From: Autumnicola psychrophila
Lineage (GTDB): Bacteria > Bacteroidota > Bacteroidia > Flavobacteriales > Flavobacteriaceae
Direction: 5' to 3'
Assembly (NCBI RefSeq): GCF_031846645.1
Contig: NZ_JAVRHN010000013.1
Location: forward strand, 1-64,000
Length of the DNA stretch: 64,000 nucleotides
Shown here: positions 16,901-25,199 of the stretch, piece by piece
Numbering within the stretch: the first letter of the stretch is position 1
How the letters are laid out: the number at the start of each line of letters is the position of its first letter
Translations under genes and position numbers: made by a program
The notes under the pieces: generated by a model
Database searches by the model: none
What the model was told of the DNA's origin: nothing
The model's input: only the letters and a program-made list of their open reading frames with translations

Positions 16901-19758
16901 ACTTTTGCCTGAAAGATCTTCTCCAGCTTTTGCCGGGTCTCCGCTTGATTTTTTAAGTGTTCTAAATTCTCATAGAATTCTGACTGATATTTCGGAAAAT
17001 CTCCTTGTTTGAGAAACCCTGACGTAATTTCAGGTGTAGCCAATATCTTATCTACAAAATCTCCCAAGGCTAACCAGTTGACAATTTTCCATTTTGGATT
17101 AAGCGGAAGCTTATGATTGGCGTCCGCACTAATTCTTTCAAGTTCTTTAATCAGGGAGTGAATTTTGTTCAGCAATTGAATTATTACATCTTCGGTTCTG
17201 CTATTCCATTCCTTTTTCTGGACAGTGGCCCAAGCTAAATATTCTTCATTTGTTAAGCTTTCAGCAAACTCCTCCCAATTTTTTAATTTCGAAACAAGTT
17301 CTCTAAGTTCTGCTAAAGGGTATTCAAGAAAACTTTTAAATTCCAGATCAACCTTCGGCATATCATAACTTCTGGCAGCCAATCCAAAGGCTTTATACGC
17401 GGAAATACCTGAAGGACTTATTTCATGAAGTTCCCGGAAGTAGTTATTTAACCCGTCCCTTGAGGTTTTTAATTCTTCCGAAACCTGATCCCATTCCCCA
17501 TTAAGTCCGTCAGAATTAAATTCCAGCGCATTGTAGAAGCTCTTTACAACTTCCTTTTTTTCTGATTTTTTAGAATGTAGTTCCAGACAGAACGGACCAA
17601 TACCAATTTCCTGCAAGCGCCTGTACACAACTTCTAATGCAACTTTCTTTTCGGAAACAAAGAGTACTCGTTTGCCAATGCCAATGCAGTGTGCTATCAT
17701 GTTAGCGATGGTCTGAGATTTTCCTGTGCCCGGAGGTCCTTGAAGAACAAAAGTGTTACCGTTCGCAGCTGAAAGTACTGCCGCCATTTGGGACGAGTCT
17801 GCTGATAATGGGCAGTACATATCCTTAGGGTGAAGTAGTTCTTCCACCTTGTCCTCGGAAACGAATTCTGGAATTTCTTTCGGGGCTTCAGACGTCATTA
17901 TTGTACGAATGACAGGGCTTTTCAACATGTCCTCATAATGGTTATCCAATTCTTTCCACATGAGGTACTTCTGAAAAGAAAATTCACTTAGCCACACTTC
18001 TTCTTTAACTTCCCATCCGCGTTTGTCACGAATTATCTTTCGAATAATGTCAAATATCAGTTGAACATTCACCCCCGATTCATCTTCAGGAAGGGGATCC
18101 AGACCAGGGAATTCCAAATCAAAATCTCTTTTAAGTTTTTGAAGAAGGGTATAGTTCAATACTGTATCATCGTCACGGAGTGACAGGGAAAATTTACCTC
18201 CAACTGTTTTTTTCCTAAGATTGACAGGAAGCAACAGAAGTGGAGATCTCCTCTCTGTTTGACTGCGATCTGTCTCCTTCCAGGAAAGGATACCTAGGGC
18301 AAGGAATAATGTATTAGCCCCAGTTTCTTCCTCTGCATTCACTACCGAACGATATAGGCTGTTCAATACTGCCTGAAATTTGGTCTCAGAAATTTTGGTT
18401 AACAGCTTTTTTCTTTCAAAATTTAAAGTAATCTGGTCAGTTAGGATTTCTTGTTGGTCCGTCCGTTGGAGGTTCAAAGAACTTTGCCTTGGTTCAGGCA
18501 ATATTTCGAAGGCTGCACCATCAGCAAGAATATCCTCAATTTCGTTCGGGCTATGACAAAGGATTTCTACAGTTCCTTTATTTGGACGAAAGTTCAAAAG
18601 GCGATTACGAAAACTAAGGTCCAGGAGCTTGTCTTTCCACTTATCCAGCTCTTTTTCCCGAGCCTCAACATTTTCAGGTAATTGAAATTCTTTAAACCTT
18701 CGACTTTCTAATTCCGCTTCTTCCTTTCTCAATTCCCTTTTTTCTGTTGTCCGATTAGCTAATGACGCAGAATCGTTCAGGGGGTGGATTCGGGCATGTC
18801 GTCGACAATGAGTCACGTCTATACCACAGATAAAATTTTCCTCATTTTTGAAGTGATCTTTACCTAGGCTCTCCAGTTGAGAAAAACTTATATTGATGTC
18901 AGCAGTGGCATTGGTAATTTCTATAGCCGCCATTTCATCCAGTTCCATCCTTTTCCTGTAAAACTGTGCATCTTCCTCCAGAGGTCGCGGTAGAAATTTA
19001 TCTTCTAACCAAAAGCCGGCAAAAGCGTGACCTTGTATGATAAACACTAGAGAATGGATACCCGCCTGTTCTAAACAAGCAGCATAAAACAGAGAAATAT
19101 CCAAACAGTTAGCCATTGAATGCTTGAGGATCTGCTCTGGCGTGCGGATTTTTTGGCCTGTATCTTCAAAACTCGCGGGAGCCTCTGAATAGGTTATGTT
19201 TTTTTCTCGAATAGCTTGGTATATTGCCTGAGCTGTCTGATATACCCGCTCACGATCTTTGCTTTGATAACCACTCAAAGCAGAATTTCCTGTCAGTTCC
19301 TTAAGAAAATCTGCAGCCTTTCGGTTGATACGCTGAACGACTTCGCTATTTGGCATTATGTGGCTCACCAGAAGTTCCAGGGGCGCCTGTTGCCCTAACC
19401 AAACACTCTCTGGCTCGATTTCTAAATCCTGAAAAGTTTTTGCTATTGTATTGCCCTGGGCATCCAGTAAATCAATTAAAACTCTTCCCCGAATCTTTTC
19501 GGTAACATTTCTGAAGTAATCCCAGGAGTGGCTTATAACTGGATTTTCTACAATGAAAGTTTCACCAGGAGGAATAGAGGAAATTGCAATTTCCCCGCTC
19601 AAAACTCCCTGTGGATCTGATATGATCTTTAATTTCAGATTCTCCAAATGATCTTCAGTATCGTTGCCAATCTGTAGCTTTTGAATGAGAGGGATGCGGT
19701 TTTGTAGTAGGGCGAGGTTCATTCGCTCCCTGGCTAAAAGATCCAGTTGAATGTTCAT
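13969..19758 (-). CDS. DUF4011-SF1 helicase-Vsr-like nuclease-DUF3320 defence protein
   Basis: 1929-residue multidomain protein. An N-terminal region contains a transglutaminase-like core (NCLDISLFYAACLEQAG with GHAFAGFWLED, about 215-250). DUF4011 follows (KLLDLSFRNRLLNF, near 375). An SF1 helicase has Walker A QGPPGTGKSQT (near 676), Walker B FDEASQIPPWDA (near 1308), GDTKQLPPTAFF, and VQGDERD...LNVAVTRAR (about 1500-1545). A DUF559/Vsr-type nuclease contains YRVDLGVVHP and GIECDGARFH (near 1648). The end is a DUF3320-like domain (about 1760-1925). This order matches a single-gene antiphage system reported from defence-island screens (Hhe, as I recall). It attacks or processes foreign DNA by inference. 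The gene is intact and leads the K+ channel gene. Confidence 0.88.
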   Translation of the reverse strand: MNIQLDLLARERMNLALLQNRIPLIQKLQIGNDTEDHLENLKLKIISDPQGVLSGEIAISSIPPGETFIVENPVISHSWDYFRNVTEKIRGRVLIDLLDAQGNTIAKTFQDLEIEPESVWLGQQAPLELLVSHIMPNSEVVQRINRKAADFLKELTGNSALSGYQSKDRERVYQTAQAIYQAIREKNITYSEAPASFEDTGQKIRTPEQILKHSMANCLDISLFYAACLEQAGIHSLVFIIQGHAFAGFWLEDKFLPRPLEEDAQFYRKRMELDEMAAIEITNATADINISFSQLESLGKDHFKNEENFICGIDVTHCRRHARIHPLNDSASLANRTTEKRELRKEEAELESRRFKEFQLPENVEAREKELDKWKDKLLDLSFRNRLLNFRPNKGTVEILCHSPNEIEDILADGAAFEILPEPRQSSLNLQRTDQQEILTDQITLNFERKKLLTKISETKFQAVLNSLYRSVVNAEEETGANTLFLALGILSWKETDRSQTERRSPLLLLPVNLRKKTVGGKFSLSLRDDDTVLNYTLLQKLKRDFDLEFPGLDPLPEDESGVNVQLIFDIIRKIIRDKRGWEVKEEVWLSEFSFQKYLMWKELDNHYEDMLKSPVIRTIMTSEAPKEIPEFVSEDKVEELLHPKDMYCPLSADSSQMAAVLSAANGNTFVLQGPPGTGKSQTIANMIAHCIGIGKRVLFVSEKKVALEVVYRRLQEIGIGPFCLELHSKKSEKKEVVKSFYNALEFNSDGLNGEWDQVSEELKTSRDGLNNYFRELHEISPSGISAYKAFGLAARSYDMPKVDLEFKSFLEYPLAELRELVSKLKNWEEFAESLTNEEYLAWATVQKKEWNSRTEDVIIQLLNKIHSLIKELERISADANHKLPLNPKWKIVNWLALGDFVDKILATPEITSGFLKQGDFPKYQSEFYENLEHLKNQAETRQKLEKIFQAKVFQENFYELKQQLQETREGFFLISFFKKLKLKGRLKNLIKDKLEPLEKYDQYFEAGIKYQEGLIKEEKASRFVKEAIGEEYQLTIDGKFRKAMAWAEDVNKDLLALYSSDFGTAASAKAFITTLVKNRSLALAESSEIKKELVQKHEFLIVMRTNLNLLKDELELKPECFEVKAAELAQKLEAIQNSFSLFRDVTTMNVLKSELSQAGLNPLFENVDKGEISKSNIYQVFNYNFHRQWLQEKSEDSNTLNSTTGLQLNKLDSDFKNLDLKYRAYTEKALSGKISADKPRMGNLILPDSPVGLIVKENKKSRRHLPIRKFLDSISSVAQTLKPCYLMSPMSVSQYLPVSPDFDIVIFDEASQIPPWDAIGALSRGKQAIIVGDTKQLPPTAFFSMKSEDESDEKIDCESVLEMFGSIYPEMLLKWHYRSRSESLISFSNHHIYDNRLNTFPASDTEDDKVSLMIVTGKEAFYDKGKSKTNVGEANAVVDEIFSRLKEESSTGSIGVVTFSSVQANLISDLIDVRLQKEPQFETFFDVNNPEYIFVKNLENVQGDERDLILFSVGYGKDSLGKISRNFGPLNNSGGERRLNVAVTRARNEVKIFSNFHPRELDVSTSTSEGLRLLKEYLLYAQEGHTALLRQQSFNNVDEFDSIFEKEVTDALRKKGWEVRTQIGVGGYRVDLGVVHPEYSGRFLAGIECDGARFHSAKSARDRDILRQMVLEGLGWAILRIWSTDWWYDSGKCIDKLHQELEALLAAPREAIKKAVKDIAIPDSIAENENSNSQENEMDVLQENLPPVVNSQLYDPTMLEINPIGEFFENANLVSNQMKGLVQALAPVSREECFSKVSRSWGFARRGNRIDQFLETCSKGIHRTKSNGQIFFWNTPEDVGSIEALRLPPEGQQRHPSSIAPEELLHGFTPILQSNIEVSKDLLFKEVAKMLGYSRISKENMKYMEPALELLKNQDMLTTEDEVVLWRG

Positions 19759-20580
19759 AGATTTAGATAATTGGTATTAATAAAATATTGAGCTTCTGGA
19801 ATGCTTAGAAGAATTAATCCAGAAGATATGGGGTATGAAGGGGACAAAAATAATAATAAAGGATCAAACCGGCAGGAATGATTAACCAATTTATAGTTTG
19901 GCCTATATGGTTTTCGCAATCTTACAGGTTCTGTAAGCCCTAGCACTTGGGTCATAATGGTGGGATTATTTAAAGACTGCGAATAATTCTAGGGTAGGGA
20001 CAATAGTAATTTTGCAGCGACGGTCTATAAAAATATTAAAAAAAATGAATAATGTGGTGAGGAATAGAGAAAATGTCATTTTGCCATAATAGTACAGGCA
20101 AGCTATTGGCTGTATTTCGCTAGAAAAACAAAGATCAGTCGAAACTACAGATTAATACGAGAGTATTTTTACTTCAACTCAATATAGGGTATAAAGTAAT
20201 TTCAGGAAGAGTAAAGCAAAAGGAGAAAACGCGGAGGGGTTTTAGAAGACCTAATTTATTGTTTATTAGTATTTTTATTTTCAACTTAAATGAAGTCAAA
20301 TAAGGAATATACTTAAGATCCTTACAGTCATTAAAGAAGACAATTTACTTAGTAAAATCTTCACAGGAAGAGAATTTTGCCTCACAAAAAATAGAATTAT
20401 TGTTTCTTCTTCTGGAGAGTAGAAATGGAGAAGAGAACTGGGTTCATCAATTTTCTTTTGTAGTTTGATTGTGTGTTTGTAGTTTGATTGTGTGTTTGAA
20501 AATTGATGAACCCAGTAAAGGTAAAGTATTTTTTATCATAAATCAAGTAGCTTCTAAAGTATAATGAAAGATCTAAAAGT
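19759..20580. other. Long divergent intergenic region
   Basis: About 820 bases between the minus-strand helicase and the plus-strand AbiE operon. It must contain the helicase promoter. A minus-strand frame of 66 codons (19755-19955) overlaps the helicase start by ATGA, but its composition looks random. The notable feature is the large hairpin at 20438-20515. Elsewhere I see only AT-rich sequence. Confidence 0.5.
20438..20515. repeat. 18-bp perfect inverted repeat enclosing a 19-bp tandem duplication
   Basis: The arms CTGGGTTCATCAATTTTC (20438-20455) and GAAAATTGATGAACCCAG (20498-20515) are exact complements. The 42-base loop holds TTTGTAGTTTGATTGTGTG twice in tandem (20457-20475, 20476-20494) plus TTTG. 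It lies about 140 bp before the AbiEi ATG. Not a terminator (no T run). Could be an operator, an unusual origin or a small non-autonomous repeat. Confidence 0.85.
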
Positions 20581-20631
20581 CAAGTATTTTGTGCAATATA
20601 CTTGACAAATTAAATAATTTTAATATTTTTG
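20581..20631 (+). promoter_or_regulatory. AbiE promoter with overlapping palindromic operator
   Basis: TTG (20602-20604) and TATTTTTG (20624-20631), 19 bp apart, form a Bacteroidetes promoter. The palindrome CAAGTAT (20581-20587) / ATACTTG (20598-20604) runs into the -33 element. AbiEi antitoxins repress their own operons by binding inverted repeats, so this is a good operator candidate. The start point near 20638 leaves a 15-base leader before ATG 20653. Confidence 0.55.
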
Positions 20632-20652
20632 ATTTTATTATTATCCCTAAAG

Positions 20653-21375
20653 ATGAAGGTAACTAAGAAAATAGAGCTCAAGGTAAACAGAATGAAAGAA
20701 GGGACGACTTTCAAGTATCAACAGCTAGGGGTGAATCAAGACGAATATATTGCAGCTGCCAAAGCTGTGGAAAGACTTGTAAAGAAAGGTGTTATTAAAA
20801 GAACCTCTACCGGAGTTTTCTATAAACCTAAACAATCTGTCTTTGGTGAGCTAAAGCCAAAGGAAGAAGAATTACTAAAGCCGTACTTATTTCGAGATGG
20901 AAAACGAATTGCTTACATAACCGGAAGTACATTATATAATCGGATGGGTTTAACCACCCAGGTACCTAAGACCATCAAAGTAGCCAGTAAAGTAAAACGA
21001 GTAGTAACCAAAATAGCAAAAACCCAAGTGAAACCAGTGAAGAGTTATGTGGAAGTTTCTAATGGAAATTACTACTTGCTCGAAATACTAGATGCACTAA
21101 AAGATTTTAAAACCATATCTGATATGGATAAAAAATCGGCTATTGGTTTACTAACTAACAAAATCTCGAATCTCGTAGAAGACGATCTTTTAAAGTTGGT
21201 AAGGTATGCTCTCAAATACCCGCCACGGGCAACTGCATTGTTAGGAGCCATCTTAGAGGCTTCTTCCAAGAATCAAGTTGAAGTTTTAAAGAATAGTTTA
21301 AACCCTCTTACTTCATACAATATGGGAATTAAAGAGGATATTTTACCAACAGCACCAAAATGGAATATTAACTAA
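20653..21375 (+). CDS. AbiEi/DUF6088-type antitoxin
   Basis: 240 residues from ATG 20653; a TTG at 20629 is also in frame but overlaps the -7 promoter element. The N-terminus (GTTFKYQQLGVN, then AAKAVERLVKKGVIKR) is a winged helix-turn-helix, followed by the FYKP and GSTLYNRMGLTTQVPK segments typical of AbiEi/DUF6088 antitoxins. The C-terminal half is a helical neutralisation domain. Role: antitoxin and repressor of a type IV toxin-antitoxin system. The toxin gene starts 1 bp after its stop. Confidence 0.82.
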   Translation: MKVTKKIELKVNRMKEGTTFKYQQLGVNQDEYIAAAKAVERLVKKGVIKRTSTGVFYKPKQSVFGELKPKEEELLKPYLFRDGKRIAYITGSTLYNRMGLTTQVPKTIKVASKVKRVVTKIAKTQVKPVKSYVEVSNGNYYLLEILDALKDFKTISDMDKKSAIGLLTNKISNLVEDDLLKLVRYALKYPPRATALLGAILEASSKNQVEVLKNSLNPLTSYNMGIKEDILPTAPKWNIN

Positions 21376-21376
21376 C

Positions 21377-22357
21377 ATGAACCTACATAAAAACAGAGAA
21401 TTATTGGAGGACGCTATTCTTGCCACAGCAGAATATTTGGAAATGAGAGAGATCTATGTGGAAAAAGATTACTGGGTAACCGTAGCCCTACATGAAATAT
21501 TTCATTCAGATATTGCCAGTCAAGCAGTGTTTAAAGGAGGAACAGCACTTTCAAAATGTCATAAATTAATTGAAAGATTTTCAGAAGATATTGACTTGGT
21601 AGTACTTCGCGAAGAGGGAGAGAATGACAACCAGTTAAAGAGGAAGATTCGGAAAATAAGTAAGATTGTAGAAAAGGAAATTCCTGAAATAGAGGTTAAA
21701 GACTTGACCAAAAAAAGGGGAAACATCCGGAAAACTGTTCATCAATATGCAAAAATTTTTGATGGAGACTTTGGGCAGGTAAGAGAGCATGTTGTATTGG
21801 AAGCAACTTGGTTAGGAAATTTTGAACCATATTCTAAAATGCACGTAAGCTCGTATATTTATGAAATGATGAAAGGCAAGGGCCAGGAAGACTTGATCGC
21901 ACAATATTCCTTGAATCCATTTACTCTCCAGGTATTGAGTACATATAGAACATTCTGTGAGAAAATTATGAGCCTCGTGAGATTTTCCCGATCAGAAACT
22001 CCTATTATAGATTTGAGAAACAAAATCCGGCATATATATGACATCCATCAAATGCTAAAGGATGAGGAAATTCACCAGTTTTTTAAAAGCAGTGAGTTTA
22101 ATAAAATGCTAGTTAAAGTTGGTGAAGATGATATGATTGGATATAAGAATAATAATGAATGGCTAGCCGCACATCCTGCAACAGCTTTAATATTTGACCA
22201 ACCAAAAGATGTGTGGGTGCAGTTAAGTCCGGAGTACAAGGGTAATTTTAGAGATTTGGTTACGGGAAATCTTCCCGAAGAGGAGGCATTGGTGGAAACT
22301 TTAAGAAAAGTAGGTGGGCGACTCAAAGCTATAGAATGGAAATTAAATCAAAATTGA
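21377..22357 (+). CDS. AbiEii/AbiGii nucleotidyltransferase toxin
   Basis: 326 residues. It has the AbiEii core FKGGTALSKCHKLI followed by RFSEDIDLVVLR, the DxD of the DNA polymerase beta-like nucleotidyltransferase fold (about residues 53-78). KDYWVTVALHEIF upstream is also typical. AbiEii toxins block growth, in known cases by modifying tRNA acceptor ends, and give abortive phage defence. It directly follows the antitoxin gene. The gene is full length, with no sign of decay. Confidence 0.87.
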   Translation: MNLHKNRELLEDAILATAEYLEMREIYVEKDYWVTVALHEIFHSDIASQAVFKGGTALSKCHKLIERFSEDIDLVVLREEGENDNQLKRKIRKISKIVEKEIPEIEVKDLTKKRGNIRKTVHQYAKIFDGDFGQVREHVVLEATWLGNFEPYSKMHVSSYIYEMMKGKGQEDLIAQYSLNPFTLQVLSTYRTFCEKIMSLVRFSRSETPIIDLRNKIRHIYDIHQMLKDEEIHQFFKSSEFNKMLVKVGEDDMIGYKNNNEWLAAHPATALIFDQPKDVWVQLSPEYKGNFRDLVTGNLPEEEALVETLRKVGGRLKAIEWKLNQN

Positions 22358-22451
22358 CGTCGCAGCATTATTATATTTAAAAGGTTTTTGATCCTATAAG
22401 AAATACAAAGTAGTTAGCTCTGAGACTTCTAAATTAAAACTTAGATATTAA

Positions 22452-23690
22452 ATGTTTGAATTTGAAAAAGTTGGTAACCAGATAATCTTCATTTACCATT
22501 ATGGAGAAAATGTGCCACCTAACTGGATGAGGGATAGACTGAAACAGGATGATGAGCTAACTTATAAAAGTACATTCAATTTTAAAACTCACCACCTTTA
22601 TGGTGACGATAAGGTTAGGTTCGAACAAGACGATTATGATTTGCTAGTAGAATTATATGGACCAGATGAAACATACTCTTTTGTGTTTGCAGAATTGGCA
22701 GGTGAGTACTACAAAATTTTAGAGGGTGTTATAACAAAAAAAATTAGTGTTTTCTTTCACAAATCAATTTCTCTTGTTCCAGATTATTTTTATGCCGAAA
22801 ATAATCTTTCCATTTTTGCACAAATTGAACAACTGGTAAATGAAGACATTTATATCGGTGGAAACCACTCAGTTTCAATTCCAAAAGATGAATTTGATAA
22901 CTTAGTTAATAATTTCCCAAATTCATATGAAAAAGGGCTTTATGCTAAATCACGGATTAGTTCAATTTTAAGAAATTACTTCGATAGCACTTCAGATGAG
23001 GAATTTAAATTTAAAAGATATTTAAGAAAGAAGCCATCAAAAAAAGGGAAAAACCTGATTAAAAAATTCCAGGAATATGAGACAACCAAATTTCAGTTTC
23101 TACTAAGTAAACTAGAAAGTATGCTCAATGATGTGAATGCTTATAATGAAGATACTTGGCAGAACGAAATTTTGCAAATTATACTCCTTTTGTACCCGAA
23201 GTATATTTTGAGTTTTAAGAGTGTTTTTGTAAAGGCAGACATAGGTAAAAGAAAGTTCTTGGATTTCATGTTAGTAGATAGTAATGGCCATATAGATATC
23301 ATAGAAATCAAACAACCCTTCGAAGATTCCATTATGACCAAGGGGGTTTACAGAGATAATTTTATTCCAAAAAGAGAACTTTCGGGAACGGTCATGCAAT
23401 TGGAAAAATATATTTTCTATTTAAACAGATGGGGTGAGAAGGGTGAAAAGCTCATCACTCAGAAACTTAAAGATAAACTGCCATTAAATCTTGAAATTAA
23501 GATTATTAATCCTAAAGGTTTTATAATAATGGGTAGGGATAACAACTTATCTGCTCAGCAAAAATCCGATTTTGAGGTTATAAAGAGAAAATATAATAAT
23601 GTTATAGACATTATTACTTATGATGATTTGTTACAGAGATTGAAATCCACTATATATCAGTTCCAAAATAGTGAGGCCATTGTTGAATAA
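22452..23690 (+). CDS. sduA: Shedu nuclease (SduA, DUF4263)
   Basis: 412 residues. The C-terminal half is a PD-(D/E)xK-type nuclease of the Shedu family: YNEDTWQNEILQIILLLYPKYI, then KRKFLDFMLVDSNG with the metal Asp (near 275), IDIIEIKQP with the ExK (near 288), and RELSGTVMQLEKYIFYLNRW. The N-terminal 190 residues are a variable sensor region. Shedu is a single-gene antiphage system that degrades DNA in response to phage. It begins 94 bp after AbiEii in the same direction but is probably independent. AT-rich. Confidence 0.88.
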   Translation: MFEFEKVGNQIIFIYHYGENVPPNWMRDRLKQDDELTYKSTFNFKTHHLYGDDKVRFEQDDYDLLVELYGPDETYSFVFAELAGEYYKILEGVITKKISVFFHKSISLVPDYFYAENNLSIFAQIEQLVNEDIYIGGNHSVSIPKDEFDNLVNNFPNSYEKGLYAKSRISSILRNYFDSTSDEEFKFKRYLRKKPSKKGKNLIKKFQEYETTKFQFLLSKLESMLNDVNAYNEDTWQNEILQIILLLYPKYILSFKSVFVKADIGKRKFLDFMLVDSNGHIDIIEIKQPFEDSIMTKGVYRDNFIPKRELSGTVMQLEKYIFYLNRWGEKGEKLITQKLKDKLPLNLEIKIINPKGFIIMGRDNNLSAQQKSDFEVIKRKYNNVIDIITYDDLLQRLKSTIYQFQNSEAIVE

Positions 23691-23839
23691 CAATACATAT
23701 TAAGGCTGAAAAAACTGAGTTTAAAAGATAAATTTTCCGTTGCACATCCTCTGGAACAATATTCAAAGGATTTAATGTTCATGAATTAGATTAATGCCTC
23801 CTGAAAATGAATTAAAATTGCTGGAGTGAATTAAAAATT

Positions 23840-25054
23840 TTAAAGCAAGGTTTCAACGGCGTCATCCAGTACGGAACTATCAAGCTCCTTCAAATAAGCT
23901 TGGGTAACGGCCATATTTTGATGTCCCAAAGATTCGCTGATGATATCAGTTGCTACGCCTTTTTGCTTCATACAATTCGCGAAACTGTGCCTGGCTACGT
24001 AACTACTTAGTGTTTTATTAATCCCACAGATTTCAGCAATTTCCTTCAATTGAAGATTATATCTTTGAAGTACTTTATGTTTTCTGTTTGCAACCTGGGA
24101 GGGGGTAAGGTTATCGTGTAAGAGAATGGGAAAGACATACTTCGTATCTCGTTTCTGTTCTTTATAGAAGTTCAGGATATCCTGAACTGGAGGAACTATT
24201 TTAATGATGAAGGTTCCTTTAGTTTTGGATCTGGTATAATAAATTTTATCATCATCGATTTGCTTCCACTCCAGCTTCATCATGTCGGCAAAGTTCATTC
24301 CTCGGGTATAAAAGCTAAAGACAAAAAAATTACGGCTGTTGGTCAACCAAGGATATTGCTCCAAGTCAAGTGTGACTATTTTCTTTACTTGCTCCATACT
24401 CAATGCCTTTTTCAATCCTTTCCCTTTTAGCTTCGAGATTTTATAGATTTTGAATGGATAATACTCTTCCTTAACCATATTACGTTCAATGGCAAAATTA
24501 TATAGTGCCCGTAGCGCACGCATAGGAACCCCTATGCCGCCATCGGTCCCACCTCTTGCCCGCATAAAAACTTCATATTTATTAAGAAAAGTTGGTGTGA
24601 TGTTTTTAAAAGTCAGATTTTTAGAACCATTAAATTTTAAAATTGATTTATAGGCCTCTTTATTTACTCTAGCATTTCCAATTCTTCCGGCCGCTGTCAT
24701 TTCCTCAATAATCTCGTTCCAAAAAGTAAAAACATTATTTTGGACCGGATTTGAAAGAACACGATATTTTTTTTCAAAATCTTCCAATGTGAAGTCGTCA
24801 CTTTCAATTTTCATTTCTCCGAGAATTTGTAACGCTCGATCCTGAAATTTAATTAAAAGCCTATTGTTCTGGAGGTAGTTAGCGTTTCGTTTGTTAAATT
24901 TACCTGCACTGGAATTCCACTCATCTTCATTGGCGTTAAAAATGGTTTTAAAATATTTTGTTTTTCGGTCTTTCGTAACCCTTAGGCATACCGGAAAGTC
25001 TCCATTTGAAAGACGCTTTTTCCGTAAAACTATCCTGACGTTTATCATATGCAT
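23840..25054 (-). CDS. Tyrosine recombinase/integrase of the element
   Basis: 404 residues, usual for Bacteroidetes element integrases: N-terminal arm-binding domain (NVRIVLRKKRLSNGDFP), SAM-like core-binding domain, and a catalytic domain with Arg in FYTRGMNFADMMKLEW, HxxR in YVARHSFANCM, LGHQNMAVTQAYL with the second His, and the nucleophilic Tyr near residue 388. All catalytic residues are present, so it is probably active. It faces inward from attR. The 25-bp repeat shared with the left end lies 10 bp before its ATG, hinting that the enzyme binds over its own promoter. Part of its N-terminal half has a decayed homologue near 39.7 kb. Confidence 0.93.
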   Translation of the reverse strand: MHMINVRIVLRKKRLSNGDFPVCLRVTKDRKTKYFKTIFNANEDEWNSSAGKFNKRNANYLQNNRLLIKFQDRALQILGEMKIESDDFTLEDFEKKYRVLSNPVQNNVFTFWNEIIEEMTAAGRIGNARVNKEAYKSILKFNGSKNLTFKNITPTFLNKYEVFMRARGGTDGGIGVPMRALRALYNFAIERNMVKEEYYPFKIYKISKLKGKGLKKALSMEQVKKIVTLDLEQYPWLTNSRNFFVFSFYTRGMNFADMMKLEWKQIDDDKIYYTRSKTKGTFIIKIVPPVQDILNFYKEQKRDTKYVFPILLHDNLTPSQVANRKHKVLQRYNLQLKEIAEICGINKTLSSYVARHSFANCMKQKGVATDIISESLGHQNMAVTQAYLKELDSSVLDDAVETLL

Positions 25055-25063
25055 TTATAAAAC

Positions 25064-25088
25064 GGGTACAACATAGGTACAACAAATT
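25064..25088 (+). repeat. Right copy of 25-bp subterminal repeat
   Basis: Identical to 4087-4111 and in direct orientation. It lies between the integrase start and attR (111 bp from the core). Two GTACAAC half-sites are visible. Candidate integrase arm site and autoregulatory operator. Confidence 0.6.
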
Positions 25089-25199
25089 GTCTTTTAAAGA
25101 TAAATTATATGAAAATGGCTGCAAAATAAAAATTCATAAAATACTGAATATCAATACATAGGAAGGTAAAAGAAAATAAAAGATACTCAAATTCAACTT

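Noticed and set aside
19755..19955. 66-codon minus-strand frame with ATGA overlap to the helicase start
   Set aside because: The overlap is tempting, but the translation (Leu/Ser/Pro-rich, no fold pattern) looks like non-coding DNA; may at most be a leader.
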